Source: Desulfosporosinus fructosivorans (GTDB lineage Bacteria > Bacillota > Desulfitobacteriia > Desulfitobacteriales > Desulfitobacteriaceae). From it: a DNA stretch of 64,000 bases. The position numbers were made by a program, and so were the translations under genes. Shown piece by piece: positions 24,815 to 33,351 of this stretch. Under the pieces are notes generated by a model. It made no database searches. It saw only the letters and a list, made by a program, of their open reading frames with translations, and had not been told where the DNA came from. Location: positions 124,001-188,000 of the forward strand of contig NZ_SPQQ01000006.1 in NCBI RefSeq assembly GCF_004766045.1, read 5' to 3'. Each line of letters starts with the position of its first letter. The first letter of the stretch is position 1.

Positions 24815-25119
24815 AAAATCTAATCAAAGAAATTCGAAAGCAGCTGCTTAAATCTAAATATGTAAAGCGTGTCGTGGCTTGTTCTCTCAAACGATTAGAA
24901 GAAGAGCGTCAAGCCAAACACAGTGCAATCCTTATGACCGCTGGGCGCACCCTTCGGAAAAAAGTTAAGCCTATGAACTTGGAACCTCACCGGACATCAG
25001 CGACAGTCACCGACGACGGCGTGATCGTCGAGTACATGGACGGGCGAATGATTGGGCAGATGCCTGTTACACCGTTCATCGTGAGGCCTTTGGGGATGGG
25101 GCGGGAAAAATGGACATGA
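24811..25119 (+). CDS. hypothetical early phage protein
   Basis: A 102-residue basic protein (MKNLIKEIRKQLLKSKYVKR) with a later DDGVIVEYMDGRMIGQMP segment. It overlaps both neighbours by a few bases. No family recognised. Confidence 0.55.
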   Translation: MKNLIKEIRKQLLKSKYVKRVVACSLKRLEEERQAKHSAILMTAGRTLRKKVKPMNLEPHRTSATVTDDGVIVEYMDGRMIGQMPVTPFIVRPLGMGREKWT

Positions 25120-25430
25120 AAAAGGCCTCTGCGCCAACAGAGACCCCAAAGGAAATATTGCAAGTTAATTATACCACAGAATCATGCGAGGTTAAATTAA
25201 ACTACTACGCTTTATGTATTTGTGTTCTGTCCGAGAGAATCCCTGAAGAAGCTTTTCGAATTATGGGCGTAGCAGATGAGCCAATGCGATTCAAACATAC
25301 CGATGTTGAAGATATCTGGATGCTTAAAAAGAACCATACCTGGAAACAGATCGGTGAGCGATACGGAACGAGCGCTGACGCAATTCGAAGGCGAGTTATC
25401 CGGTTTCAAGAACGCCAGAAGATATCTTGA
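25110..25430 (+). CDS. hypothetical protein with C-terminal HTH
   Basis: A 106-residue protein whose last 40 residues form a helix-turn-helix-like unit (MLKKNHTWKQIGERYGTSAD, AIRRRVIRF). It may bind DNA. Overlaps the previous gene by 10 bp. Confidence 0.55.
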   Translation: MDMKKASAPTETPKEILQVNYTTESCEVKLNYYALCICVLSERIPEEAFRIMGVADEPMRFKHTDVEDIWMLKKNHTWKQIGERYGTSADAIRRRVIRFQERQKIS

Positions 25431-25443
25431 GGGGGAGATAAGA

Positions 25444-25809
25444 ATGAAATGGAATGAGCAGCTGACAGCTAAGCTCAAGGAACTGTGCATCGAAGGTAAA
25501 ACCAACGCAGAAATCGCTGATGTAATGCGCTGCAAACTGACAGATGTCTATGCCAAGCGTAGCCAACTAGGTATCACGATCGCGAAATGCAAAGGTATAG
25601 AGCCGAACCTTGAATTTGAAAAAGCTTTGGAAACTAGCAAGCCTAAAGGGATGCGTAAAAGCGTTAGAGATAAGTTTAAAGCCTTATTCAATGAGGTGCT
25701 CATGGCTATGGCCAGTGATTGGACAAGTGTGGAAGACTCTCGAGTATACGCTAACCTGTCTGAAGAGCTTATCGAGTTGGAAGCGAAGTACAACACTCAG
25801 TTCATATAG
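25444..25809 (+). CDS. HTH-type phage protein (SANT/Myb-like N-terminus)
   Basis: A 121-residue protein starting MKWNEQLTAKLKELCIEGKT then NAEIADVMRCKLTDVYAKRS, a GcrA/Myb-like helix-turn-helix. GAGGGGGAG precedes the ATG at 25,444. An earlier in-frame ATG inside the previous gene is rejected for lack of a ribosome site. Confidence 0.6.
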   Translation: MKWNEQLTAKLKELCIEGKTNAEIADVMRCKLTDVYAKRSQLGITIAKCKGIEPNLEFEKALETSKPKGMRKSVRDKFKALFNEVLMAMASDWTSVEDSRVYANLSEELIELEAKYNTQFI

Positions 25810-25819
25810 GAGGCAAGAA

Positions 25820-26074
25820 ATGAAAAACTCTTTAGTCGATTTGAACAACCATTTATTTGCTCAGCTTGAGCGCCTTGGAGATGAGGAGATCATAGGAGAA
25901 AAGTTGGCAGAAGAAATTGACAGGGCAAAGGCAATAAATTCAGTTGCCGTTCAAATTATTTCTAATGGTAAATTAGTACTCGACGCAATAAAAGCAAAAG
26001 ATGAATACTTGGGCGGTGACAGCAAAAGAATGCCGGCCATGTTGCGCGAAGCCTTTCTGCCAGCCGGGGAGTGA
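25820..26074 (+). CDS. hypothetical phage protein
   Basis: An 84-residue helical protein (MKNSLVDLNNHLFAQLERLG, DEEIIGEKLAEEIDRAKAIN) with a strong GGAGG site 7 bases upstream. The pattern is common in Gram-positive phages near HNH genes. Function unknown. Confidence 0.6.
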   Translation: MKNSLVDLNNHLFAQLERLGDEEIIGEKLAEEIDRAKAINSVAVQIISNGKLVLDAIKAKDEYLGGDSKRMPAMLREAFLPAGE

Positions 26075-26076
26075 TT

Positions 26077-26865
26077 ATGAGTCTGAAAAAGTACCCGGAA
26101 GAAATTATAGCTTTCATTCAGCAGCACGTAAAAGGGGTCACGACAAAAAACCTCGCTGAGCTCGTGAATACGAAATTTGGCCTGGATTTTACTGAAAGTA
26201 AGATGAAATCCTTTAAGAGCAATTACGGGCTTAAAAGTGAAACTAGATGCGGCATCCCAGAAGGGACGCCAACGAATTTGTATCCGGAAGAAGTTAGGGA
26301 GTTTATCAGGAGTAATTATATCGGCGTCGGTCATCAAGGCATGGCGGATATGTTGAATAAGGTATTCGATACTAAGTACACCAAAGGCCAGATGAAAGCG
26401 ATTTATGCCAGATTTAAACTTAATAGCGGACGTACCGGGCGGTTTAGGAAGGGGAATGCACCAGTAAACAAAGGTAAAAAAGGATATTCTTATCCCGGCA
26501 TGGTGGCTACGCAATTTAAAAAAGGTAACATACCGCGTAACTGGTGGCCTGTTGGTACCGAAAGGCTACGAGCTGACGGTTATGTCTGGAAGAAGGTAGC
26601 TGGGCCAAATAAATGGCGAGAGAAACACGTCTTGATCTGGGAAGCTGCAAACGGTCCGAGGCCGAAAAAGCATGTAGTACTTTTCGGTGATGGAAATAGG
26701 CAAAATTTTGAACCTGATAATCTAATTCTTGTATCTCAGAAGCAGCTAGTAAGGCTGAACCAAAAACATTTAATCCAAAACGATGCCGGCCTAACTAGGA
26801 CAGGGATAATCATTGCTGATATTCATAACAGGATCGGAGAGAGGAGAAAGGCGGGAAGAAGATGA
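26077..26865 (+). CDS. HNH-type homing endonuclease-like protein
   Basis: A 262-residue protein. Two tandem helix-turn-helix-like repeats (YPEEIIAFIQQHVKGVTTKN and LYPEEVREFIRSNYIGVGHQ) cover about residues 4-110, then a linker and an HNH_3 core (WREKHVLIWEAANGPRPKKH, then FGDGNRQNFEPDNLILVS). The second histidine of the classical HNH motif appears replaced, as in many Firmicute phage members, so activity is uncertain. ATG at 26,077; a GTG at 26,071 is possible. Confidence 0.75.
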   Translation: MSLKKYPEEIIAFIQQHVKGVTTKNLAELVNTKFGLDFTESKMKSFKSNYGLKSETRCGIPEGTPTNLYPEEVREFIRSNYIGVGHQGMADMLNKVFDTKYTKGQMKAIYARFKLNSGRTGRFRKGNAPVNKGKKGYSYPGMVATQFKKGNIPRNWWPVGTERLRADGYVWKKVAGPNKWREKHVLIWEAANGPRPKKHVVLFGDGNRQNFEPDNLILVSQKQLVRLNQKHLIQNDAGLTRTGIIIADIHNRIGERRKAGRR

Positions 26866-27251
26866 GATTGGAGCAATTACGGAGCGGCATACCGACTACT
26901 AACGTGGATCCACTGCCTAGGTCATACGCTAAACCATGCTTTCGCGGCGTAATGGATAAAACCCACTACGATCTCACAGGTGAGGTCAAGATGGTCGAGG
27001 AGTTTCAAGAGTATGTGCCACCCGTTGTGACGGAGGAAGTAGCAGTAGCGCAGAAGATGATTAGGAAGAGACCGTTGATTATGTCAAATAAGCCATCGCG
27101 TGATCAGCTGGAGATCTATTTAAGGAACGGCATGTCATTCGCTGAGATTGCCATGAAGCGAGACACCAGCGTTGCCACTGTGGGTAACTGGATCAGGTCC
27201 TATGGTCTGCAGGGTATCAAGGGTAAGAAGAAGCTAGAGGGGGCGCTCTAA
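26862..27251 (+). CDS. hypothetical protein with C-terminal HTH
   Basis: A 129-residue protein; the last 50 residues (RDQLEIYLRNGMSFAEIAMK, RDTSVATVGNWIRSYGL) form a resolvase-like helix-turn-helix. It overlaps the HNH gene by 4 bp. Probably a DNA-binding early regulator; no closer family recognised. Confidence 0.6.
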   Translation: MRLEQLRSGIPTTNVDPLPRSYAKPCFRGVMDKTHYDLTGEVKMVEEFQEYVPPVVTEEVAVAQKMIRKRPLIMSNKPSRDQLEIYLRNGMSFAEIAMKRDTSVATVGNWIRSYGLQGIKGKKKLEGAL

Positions 27252-27363
27252 TAGGACTATTCGTTAAGCATTTATTTAGGGAGGTGGTAAATAGGCAAGT
27301 GCTGATCCATAAAGTCTTAGGGAACAATCATCAATCGAAGATAAAAAAAAGGAGGACAAATGA

Positions 27364-27846
27364 ATGTTTAATGTCGTCGTAGAAGTAAAATCGCCTGAAA
27401 TCGTCGAGGTACTAAAATCAATCCTTAACGTTATGCTCATTGATCGTCAACTCAAGAATGCACCGCAAGGGGCCTCTGCACCAACACTCGAAGCGCCAGC
27501 ACAGCCTCAATATTTCCCACAGATTCAAGAGCAGCCGGTACAGCAGCAAATACCTCAACAACAAGTGCAGCCGCAGCAAATGCCTTTACAACAAGCTCAG
27601 CCTCAGCAATTGCCACAACAACAAATGCAAACACAAACCCCTCAGCCTGGCCCTGTTCCAACCGCTACCCAAACATACACACTGGAACAACTTTCAGTCG
27701 CAGCAACAGCCCTTATTGACGCGGGGCGCAGGATGGAACTTATCTCATTACTTGGCTCCTTTGGAGTGCCTGCGCTGACTGCATTACCTCAGGATCAGTA
27801 CGGAAATTTTGCAACGCATCTGCGTTCTATGGGGGCGAAGATTTGA
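27364..27846 (+). CDS. phage protein with Gln/Pro-rich linker
   Basis: A 160-residue protein: an N-terminal domain of about 35 residues (MFNVVVEVKSPEIVEVLKSI), a Gln/Pro-rich low-complexity linker (about residues 45-105) and a C-terminal helical domain (LEQLSVAATALIDAGRRMEL). Its position before the DUF2800/DUF2815/DUF1351 set suggests a role in the replication-recombination module. The linker resembles that of the DUF2815 protein and may mediate contact with it. Confidence 0.65.
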   Translation: MFNVVVEVKSPEIVEVLKSILNVMLIDRQLKNAPQGASAPTLEAPAQPQYFPQIQEQPVQQQIPQQQVQPQQMPLQQAQPQQLPQQQMQTQTPQPGPVPTATQTYTLEQLSVAATALIDAGRRMELISLLGSFGVPALTALPQDQYGNFATHLRSMGAKI

Positions 27847-29021
27847 GCGCACACGCTCTACTTGGTGCAAGCGGAGCCCATAAGTGGCTTCACTGCACTC
27901 CAAGCGCCCGGCTGGAAGAGACTCTGCCCGATAGCACTAGCGAATATGCGCAAGAGGGCAGCTTAGCCCATGAGATCGGTGAGCTGAAACTTCGGAAAGC
28001 ATTCACTGATCCGATGGGACCTAGAACATTCACTAATAGATTAAAAAAGTTACAATCTAATCCTTTATACCAAGATGAGATGCTACGGCACACAGATACC
28101 TACCTCGACTACGTCTCAAGTGTTGTGCATGGATACAAAACGTTGCCCTATGTCGCGGTCGAAAAGAAACTCGACTATAGCGCTTACGCTCCTGAAGGAT
28201 TTGGGACCGGTGACTGCATTATCATAGGCGGAAGTATCATGCACGTCATTGATTTGAAATACGGGAAAGGGGTGCCGGTTTCAGCCTTTGAAAACCCGCA
28301 AATGATGCTCTATGCCCTCGGTGCGCTTCTTGAATACTCGATCTTATATGGCCTAGAGCAAATAGTCATGGTGATCGTTCAGCCCAGACTTGATTCTATT
28401 TCGGAGTTTGTAATGTCAGTAAACGATCTTATGTACTGGGCGACTAACACCGTCATGGGTGCAGCTGAAAAGGCATGGAAGGGCGAAGGTGAATTTGTAC
28501 CTGGTGAGCACTGCCGGTTTTGTCGAGCAAACGCTCTGTGCCGGGCAAGGGCAGATTTTAATGTTTCCCTTGAGGAATTTGGTTACCAAAAGCCGCCCTT
28601 ACTCACTAATGAAGAAGTAGGACAAATCCTAGAAAAAGCACAGGACCTTGCCAAGTGGGCAAAAGACCTTGAAGCGTATGCCCTAAGCGAAACCTTAAAA
28701 GGTGTAGAAATATCCGGTTGGAAAGCAGTCGCAGGACGCGGATCCAGAAAGTTCATTGACATCGATGAGGCCTTTAAATTCTTAGTTTCTAAGGGGTATG
28801 CCGAAGCATTACTCTATAAACGCGAACCGTTAAGCGCACCCGCAATTGAAGAGTTGCTCGGTAAAAACATCTATAAAGAGCTTTTGATTGATACCGAAAA
28901 AGTGGAAAAGACACCCGGCAAACCGACACTCGTACCCGCAAGCGACCCACGCGAAGAGTTCAAGCAGTATGACCTAGCCGAATTATTTAAAAATGAATTA
29001 GGGGGTAAAGAAATTGAGTAA
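27843..29021 (+). CDS. DUF2800 protein (RecB-like PD-(D/E)XK nuclease family)
   Basis: A 392-residue protein starting near HALLGASGAHKWLHCTPSAR with later KLDYSAYAPEGFGTGDCIII, HVIDLKYGKGV (the D-x-K type nuclease core) and the Cys cluster CRFCRANALCRARADF, which in relatives binds an iron-sulfur cluster. Known DUF2800 proteins are phage recombination exonuclease-like. It overlaps the upstream gene by 4 bp and the downstream by 8 bp. It probably processes DNA ends together with the DUF2815 protein. Confidence 0.85.
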   Translation: MSAHALLGASGAHKWLHCTPSARLEETLPDSTSEYAQEGSLAHEIGELKLRKAFTDPMGPRTFTNRLKKLQSNPLYQDEMLRHTDTYLDYVSSVVHGYKTLPYVAVEKKLDYSAYAPEGFGTGDCIIIGGSIMHVIDLKYGKGVPVSAFENPQMMLYALGALLEYSILYGLEQIVMVIVQPRLDSISEFVMSVNDLMYWATNTVMGAAEKAWKGEGEFVPGEHCRFCRANALCRARADFNVSLEEFGYQKPPLLTNEEVGQILEKAQDLAKWAKDLEAYALSETLKGVEISGWKAVAGRGSRKFIDIDEAFKFLVSKGYAEALLYKREPLSAPAIEELLGKNIYKELLIDTEKVEKTPGKPTLVPASDPREEFKQYDLAELFKNELGGKEIE

Positions 29022-29865
29022 TCAACAAGCTAGCCCGACAAGTTTAACAACAGGACAAGTGAGACTGAGCTATGTACATCTTTTTAAAGCGTATGCGAAC
29101 CAACCAAACCAAGAGCCTAAATTCAGCGTGACGGTCTTACTTCCTAAATCGGACTTTGCGACAAAGCAGAAGATTGATGCAGCTATTAACGCAGCCATCC
29201 AAGTAGGGGTTTCAGCCAAGTGGAACGGCGTGCGACCAGCACAAGTACCAAACCCGATATATGACGGTGACGGCTACCGGCAAAATGGTGAGCTTTTCGC
29301 GCCTGAGTGCAGAGGTCACTGGGTATTTACTGCATCGTCAAAGCAACAACAACCGATCGTTGACATGAATGTTAACCCGATTCTTGAACAATCAGAGGTA
29401 TATTCAGGGATCTATGCTCGCCTGAATATTAACTTTTTCCCTTATTTCAACAGCGGGAAAAAAGGAATCGGCTGTGGCCTTGGCCCTGTGCAGAAACTAG
29501 CAGATGGTGAGCCCTTGGGCAATCAAATGACTGCAGAGTCTGCTTTTGGCGCAGGAGCTGGATACGCTCCACCAGTGCAGCAACAATACCAACAACCGGC
29601 GCAGCAGCCGCAATATGCTCCGCAACCACAACAGCTTGGACAAACATATACCCAGCCCCAGCAGCAATACTCCCAGCCAGTTCCGACTATTCAACCACAG
29701 CCTCGATACGGTCGACAACCTCAACAGCAATATGGGCAGCAGCCACAGCAACAAACACAACCGCAATACGGACAACAGCCGCAGCAGCAACAATACGCCC
29801 CTCAAGTTCAGTATGATCCGATCACCGGGCTACCTCTCCCAGTAGGCGGGGTGATGGGCCTATGA
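29014..29865 (+). CDS. DUF2815 single-stranded DNA-binding-like protein
   Basis: A 283-residue protein. Residues 1-165 form the DUF2815 domain (GQVRLSYVHLFKAYANQPNQ, FSVTVLLPKSDFATKQKIDA, CRGHWVFTASSKQQQP), related to phage ssDNA-binding proteins. The rest is a Gln/Pro/Tyr-rich tail of repeated QPQQQY-like units and a final hydrophobic GLPLPVGGVMGL. Such acidic or flexible tails recruit replication partners. Operonic with DUF2800. Confidence 0.8.
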   Translation: MSNQQASPTSLTTGQVRLSYVHLFKAYANQPNQEPKFSVTVLLPKSDFATKQKIDAAINAAIQVGVSAKWNGVRPAQVPNPIYDGDGYRQNGELFAPECRGHWVFTASSKQQQPIVDMNVNPILEQSEVYSGIYARLNINFFPYFNSGKKGIGCGLGPVQKLADGEPLGNQMTAESAFGAGAGYAPPVQQQYQQPAQQPQYAPQPQQLGQTYTQPQQQYSQPVPTIQPQPRYGRQPQQQYGQQPQQQTQPQYGQQPQQQQYAPQVQYDPITGLPLPVGGVMGL

Positions 29866-30881
29866 GTACAACAGAAGCATTAAATCCCCAAGCGCTGCCT
29901 GTAAAAGACAATGTAGCCTTACGGATAATCCAAACGACACCTGCCATTGTTAAATTCAACTATGAAGAAATAGAAGCTAACCTCGACGCAGTTTTAGTTA
30001 AATATCAAGGATTAGTATTTACTGAAAGCGCAGCTGCCGACTGTAAAAAGACAATTGCTGAACTTCGCAAAGGTCAAAAGGCTCTCTCAGATTTCCGAAT
30101 AGCAACGAAAAAGGATCTTACTGCATCAGTGACCGCCTTTGAGAATCAATGCAAGGTCATAACCGAAAAGTTTGAAAAAGTCATTCAACCTCTAACTACC
30201 CAGAACGACCAGTTTGAACTTGATCGCAAAGAGGCAAAGCGAGTCGAAGTGCAAAGCGTTATTGACTCCTTGATAACAGAAAACGGATTAACAGGAAACT
30301 ACGCGTTACGGCTAATTATCCTCGAAGAATACTATAACAAGGGGAAAACCATTAAGACAATCAAAGCCGAGCTGTCGGCCCTCGCGAAAACCGCAAAGCT
30401 TCAGCAGGACAAAGACGAACAGGATTGTGCTTTCATTAAGGCAAAAGTTGAATTGGCTAATGCTCAGTATCAACTAACGAACACCTTGCTACCCGACCAA
30501 TATTTAAGGTTATTAGCGTACAGATCAGTTGCCGAAGTTGATGCGCTAATAACTTCAGACGCTATCGAAATTAGCGAACGGGAAAGGAAAGTAGCTGAAG
30601 CAGATTTTAAGACAGCTGAGAAATATGCTGAAGCTCTTATTGCTAAGGCAGCAGATGCTCCGGGGTGTGTAAACCCAGTAGGATGCAGGGGTGCAAAACC
30701 TTATACATCAAGTGCAGTCAACGTAGAAAGCGAGGCCCCTGCGACGTTCCAGAGCTATACAGCTCAAGTGGTCATCATAAAAGCGGTCTACGAGGTAAAG
30801 GGAACAGAGGCACAGCTTGAAGCCTTAGAGGAGTATTTGGACGCACAAAAGTTGAGTTGGATTGACCGTCCGAATGGCTAG
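29862..30881 (+). CDS. DUF1351 phage protein
   Basis: A 339-residue protein with the DUF1351 layout: IVKFNYEEIEANLDAVLVKY and a long coiled-coil-prone region (residues 60-240). It is conserved beside recombination genes in siphoviruses and myoviruses of Firmicutes; precise role unknown. It overlaps the polymerase gene by 8 bp from the chosen start. Confidence 0.8.
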   Translation: MSTTEALNPQALPVKDNVALRIIQTTPAIVKFNYEEIEANLDAVLVKYQGLVFTESAAADCKKTIAELRKGQKALSDFRIATKKDLTASVTAFENQCKVITEKFEKVIQPLTTQNDQFELDRKEAKRVEVQSVIDSLITENGLTGNYALRLIILEEYYNKGKTIKTIKAELSALAKTAKLQQDKDEQDCAFIKAKVELANAQYQLTNTLLPDQYLRLLAYRSVAEVDALITSDAIEISERERKVAEADFKTAEKYAEALIAKAADAPGCVNPVGCRGAKPYTSSAVNVESEAPATFQSYTAQVVIIKAVYEVKGTEAQLEALEEYLDAQKLSWIDRPNG

Positions 30882-32889
30882 GCACCTATCGGTCGACATC
30901 GAAACTTTTAGTAGTGTAAACCTTAAAAAAGCGGGGCTGTACAAATATGTGCAGTCCCCCGATTTCCAGATACTCTTATTCGCTTATTCATTCGATGGAG
31001 GGCCGGTCAATATCGTCGACTTTATGCAGCAAGAGTCATTACCGATAAACGTACACGCAGCGCTCCGGGATCCCAACGTGATCAAGCACGCTTACAACGC
31101 CACATTCGAGTGGTACTGCCTGAACAAGTTCTTCTATTCTCCGCTCGAGCAATGGCGCTGTACTATGCTGCATGGCCTTTACTGCGGATATACTGCGGGA
31201 CTCGCTGCTACTGCAGTAGCTCTGGGGCTTCCGGAAGATAAGCGTAAAATGGGAATAGGAATGGCGCTTATAAGGATCTTCTGTATTCCCCGTAAGGGTA
31301 AGAAAAAGAATGTGAATCAGATTGAATTATTTGGTGGAGGGGGAGACAGGACCAGGACTCTTCCACACCACGAACCGGACAAGTGGATCTTGTTTAAAAA
31401 TTACTGCATCCAGGATGTTATTACAGAAATGGAAGTCGAACGAAGGCTGTCCTCTTTCCCGGTACCCTACCAGGAGCAAGCGCTGTGGGTGCTTGACCAA
31501 AGGATAAACGCTTATGGTGTTGCAGTAGACGAAGGGTTAATTGATGGAGCACTTTACTGTGACGATATTGTTAGTGGTGAGCTGATGGCTGAAGCCATAA
31601 AGATGTCCGGACTCGATAACCCTAAAAGCGTCAAGCAGCTCTCGAAATGGCTGACCGAGGAAACCGGCGAAGAAGTAGCTGACCTGCGCAAAGAAACGGT
31701 TGTAAGGATGCTTGGTGGAAACATAAGTAGCGAAGCCGCCCGGCGAATGCTCGAGATCAGGCAGGAGCTGTCAAAGACCAGCACTAAAAAATACGTGGCC
31801 ATGCGTGAAGCGGTATGCGGGGATGGACGGATAAGAGGGCTCTTGCAGTTTTATGGGGCCAATCGTACTGGCCGGTGGGCAGGTCGTCTAGTCCAGGTGC
31901 AAAACCTCCCGAAGAATCACCTTGAAACATTAGGACACGCGAGAGAGTGCGTAAAGCTCAAAAAATTGGACGCTATAAAAATTGTGTACGGGAATGTTCC
32001 AGATACCTTATCGCAGCTTATCCGCACAGCGTTTGTGCCTACCCCTGGCAACGTGTTTGTTGTGGCGGACTTCAGTGCCATCGAGGCGCGAGTGATTGCC
32101 TGGTTGGCAAAAGAACAGTGGAGACTCGACGTGTTTGCTACTCATGGCAAGATCTATGAGGCTAGTGCTTCAGCAATGTTCGGAGTAGAGCTTGAGCTAA
32201 TTAAAAAGGGTAACCCTGAGTATGATCTGAGACAAAAAGGCAAGGTTGCTGAGTTGGCCCTCGGATATCAAGGGGGCGTTGGTGCGCTAATCACCATGGG
32301 AGCACTGGACAAAAAGATGGGACTCACTGAAGAAGAACTTCCGGATATAGTACAGCGATGGAGAGCTGCAAATAGACGGATCGTTGACCTGTGGTACAGC
32401 TTAGATGGTGCAGCGATCGAGGTAATGAGGACCGGAAGACCGGTCGGTATTAGAGGGTTAATATTCGCCCGCGAGAGTGACTACAACACCCAGCAGGATT
32501 TCTTCACAGTTACTCTGCCAAGTAGACGAAAACTGTTTTATCCAAAACCCTCTCTACGAAAAAATAAATTTGACAGAGATTCGCTCCACTACTATGGAGT
32601 CGACCAAGATACAAAGAAGTGGGGAGTAATCTCAACTTACGGCGGAAAGCTTACGGAGAACATAGTACAAGCTATTGCTCGAGATTGTTTAGCAGAAAGC
32701 CTATTCAGGGTTAATGCTGCCGGGTACCAAACCATAATGCATGTACATGATGAGGTTGTGCTCGATGTTCCGGAGAATCAAGCTGATCTAAACGGAGTTT
32801 GTGAACTTATGGGTCAGCCAATATCGTGGGCTCCTGGACTGATTCTCAAAGCTGCTGGTTTTGATGCGGCATATTACAAAAAAGACTAA
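30874..32889 (+). CDS. family A DNA polymerase (phage)
   Basis: A 671-residue polymerase. The N-terminal 3'-5' exonuclease has DIETFSS (motif I) near residue 6. Polymerase motif A is VVADFSAIEARVIAWLA, motif B RQKGKVAELALGYQG and motif C MHVHDEVVLDV. The ATG at 30,874 is favoured because the conserved domain starts there, although an upstream ATG exists at 30,862. It should replicate the phage chromosome with the VapE protein. All catalytic carboxylates are present. Confidence 0.92.
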   Translation: MARHLSVDIETFSSVNLKKAGLYKYVQSPDFQILLFAYSFDGGPVNIVDFMQQESLPINVHAALRDPNVIKHAYNATFEWYCLNKFFYSPLEQWRCTMLHGLYCGYTAGLAATAVALGLPEDKRKMGIGMALIRIFCIPRKGKKKNVNQIELFGGGGDRTRTLPHHEPDKWILFKNYCIQDVITEMEVERRLSSFPVPYQEQALWVLDQRINAYGVAVDEGLIDGALYCDDIVSGELMAEAIKMSGLDNPKSVKQLSKWLTEETGEEVADLRKETVVRMLGGNISSEAARRMLEIRQELSKTSTKKYVAMREAVCGDGRIRGLLQFYGANRTGRWAGRLVQVQNLPKNHLETLGHARECVKLKKLDAIKIVYGNVPDTLSQLIRTAFVPTPGNVFVVADFSAIEARVIAWLAKEQWRLDVFATHGKIYEASASAMFGVELELIKKGNPEYDLRQKGKVAELALGYQGGVGALITMGALDKKMGLTEEELPDIVQRWRAANRRIVDLWYSLDGAAIEVMRTGRPVGIRGLIFARESDYNTQQDFFTVTLPSRRKLFYPKPSLRKNKFDRDSLHYYGVDQDTKKWGVISTYGGKLTENIVQAIARDCLAESLFRVNAAGYQTIMHVHDEVVLDVPENQADLNGVCELMGQPISWAPGLILKAAGFDAAYYKKD

Positions 32890-32904
32890 GGCAGGGTGGT
32901 AAAG

Positions 32905-33039
32905 TTGACATGGAATAGTCTAAAAAAGAAGATTGAAATTTGCATAACGATTATGAAGGCCCCTGTAATTATGGTCACCAACCATAACAAAGGTGGAATT
33001 TACACTATTGAAGCGGTCATAAGAAACCAGGAGGATTAA
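32905..33039 (+). CDS. small hypothetical protein (44 residues)
   Basis: Reads LTWNSLKKKIEICITIMKAP, VIMVTNHNKGGIYTIEAVIR and a short acidic end. TTG start after GGGTGG, stop just before the next gene. Possible but unproven product. Confidence 0.45.
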   Translation: MTWNSLKKKIEICITIMKAPVIMVTNHNKGGIYTIEAVIRNQED

Positions 33040-33042
33040 AGC

Positions 33043-33318
33043 ATGGTGAGATTAAATCCGAATGTAAGAAAACATTATTTGAAAACACATCCCGAGTTTT
33101 TCCAAGATGTTAAAAAGCGTAAGAAAAAATTTGAAATAAGATTCAATGATCGAGATTATCAAACTGGAGAGATTTTAATCCTACAGGAATTTGATCCTAA
33201 AACAGATGACTATACTGGAGCTTCTGATATAACGGTGCTTGTCACGTATTCCTTATCAGGCTCTCCCTTTCTCCCCGATGGTTATATTTGCATGAGCATT
33301 AATGTCCTTGATGGATAG
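33043..33318 (+). CDS. DUF3850/ASCH-like RNA-binding-fold protein
   Basis: A 91-residue protein with KTHPEFFQDVKKRKKKFEIR, FNDRDYQTGEILILQEFDPK and a following beta strand, the pattern of DUF3850 (PUA/ASCH fold). AGGAGG precedes the ATG. Likely binds RNA or a modified base; role in phage unknown. Confidence 0.75.
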   Translation: MVRLNPNVRKHYLKTHPEFFQDVKKRKKKFEIRFNDRDYQTGEILILQEFDPKTDDYTGASDITVLVTYSLSGSPFLPDGYICMSINVLDG

Positions 33319-33351
33319 AGTATCAAGCAAGCAGATAAAGAAAGGATTGAG

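Noticed and set aside
27480..27660. CAA/CAG-rich stretches (also 29,570-29,800) as a microsatellite or CRISPR-like repeat
   Set aside because: The repeats are irregular and encode Gln/Pro-rich linkers in frame; there are no regular spacers.
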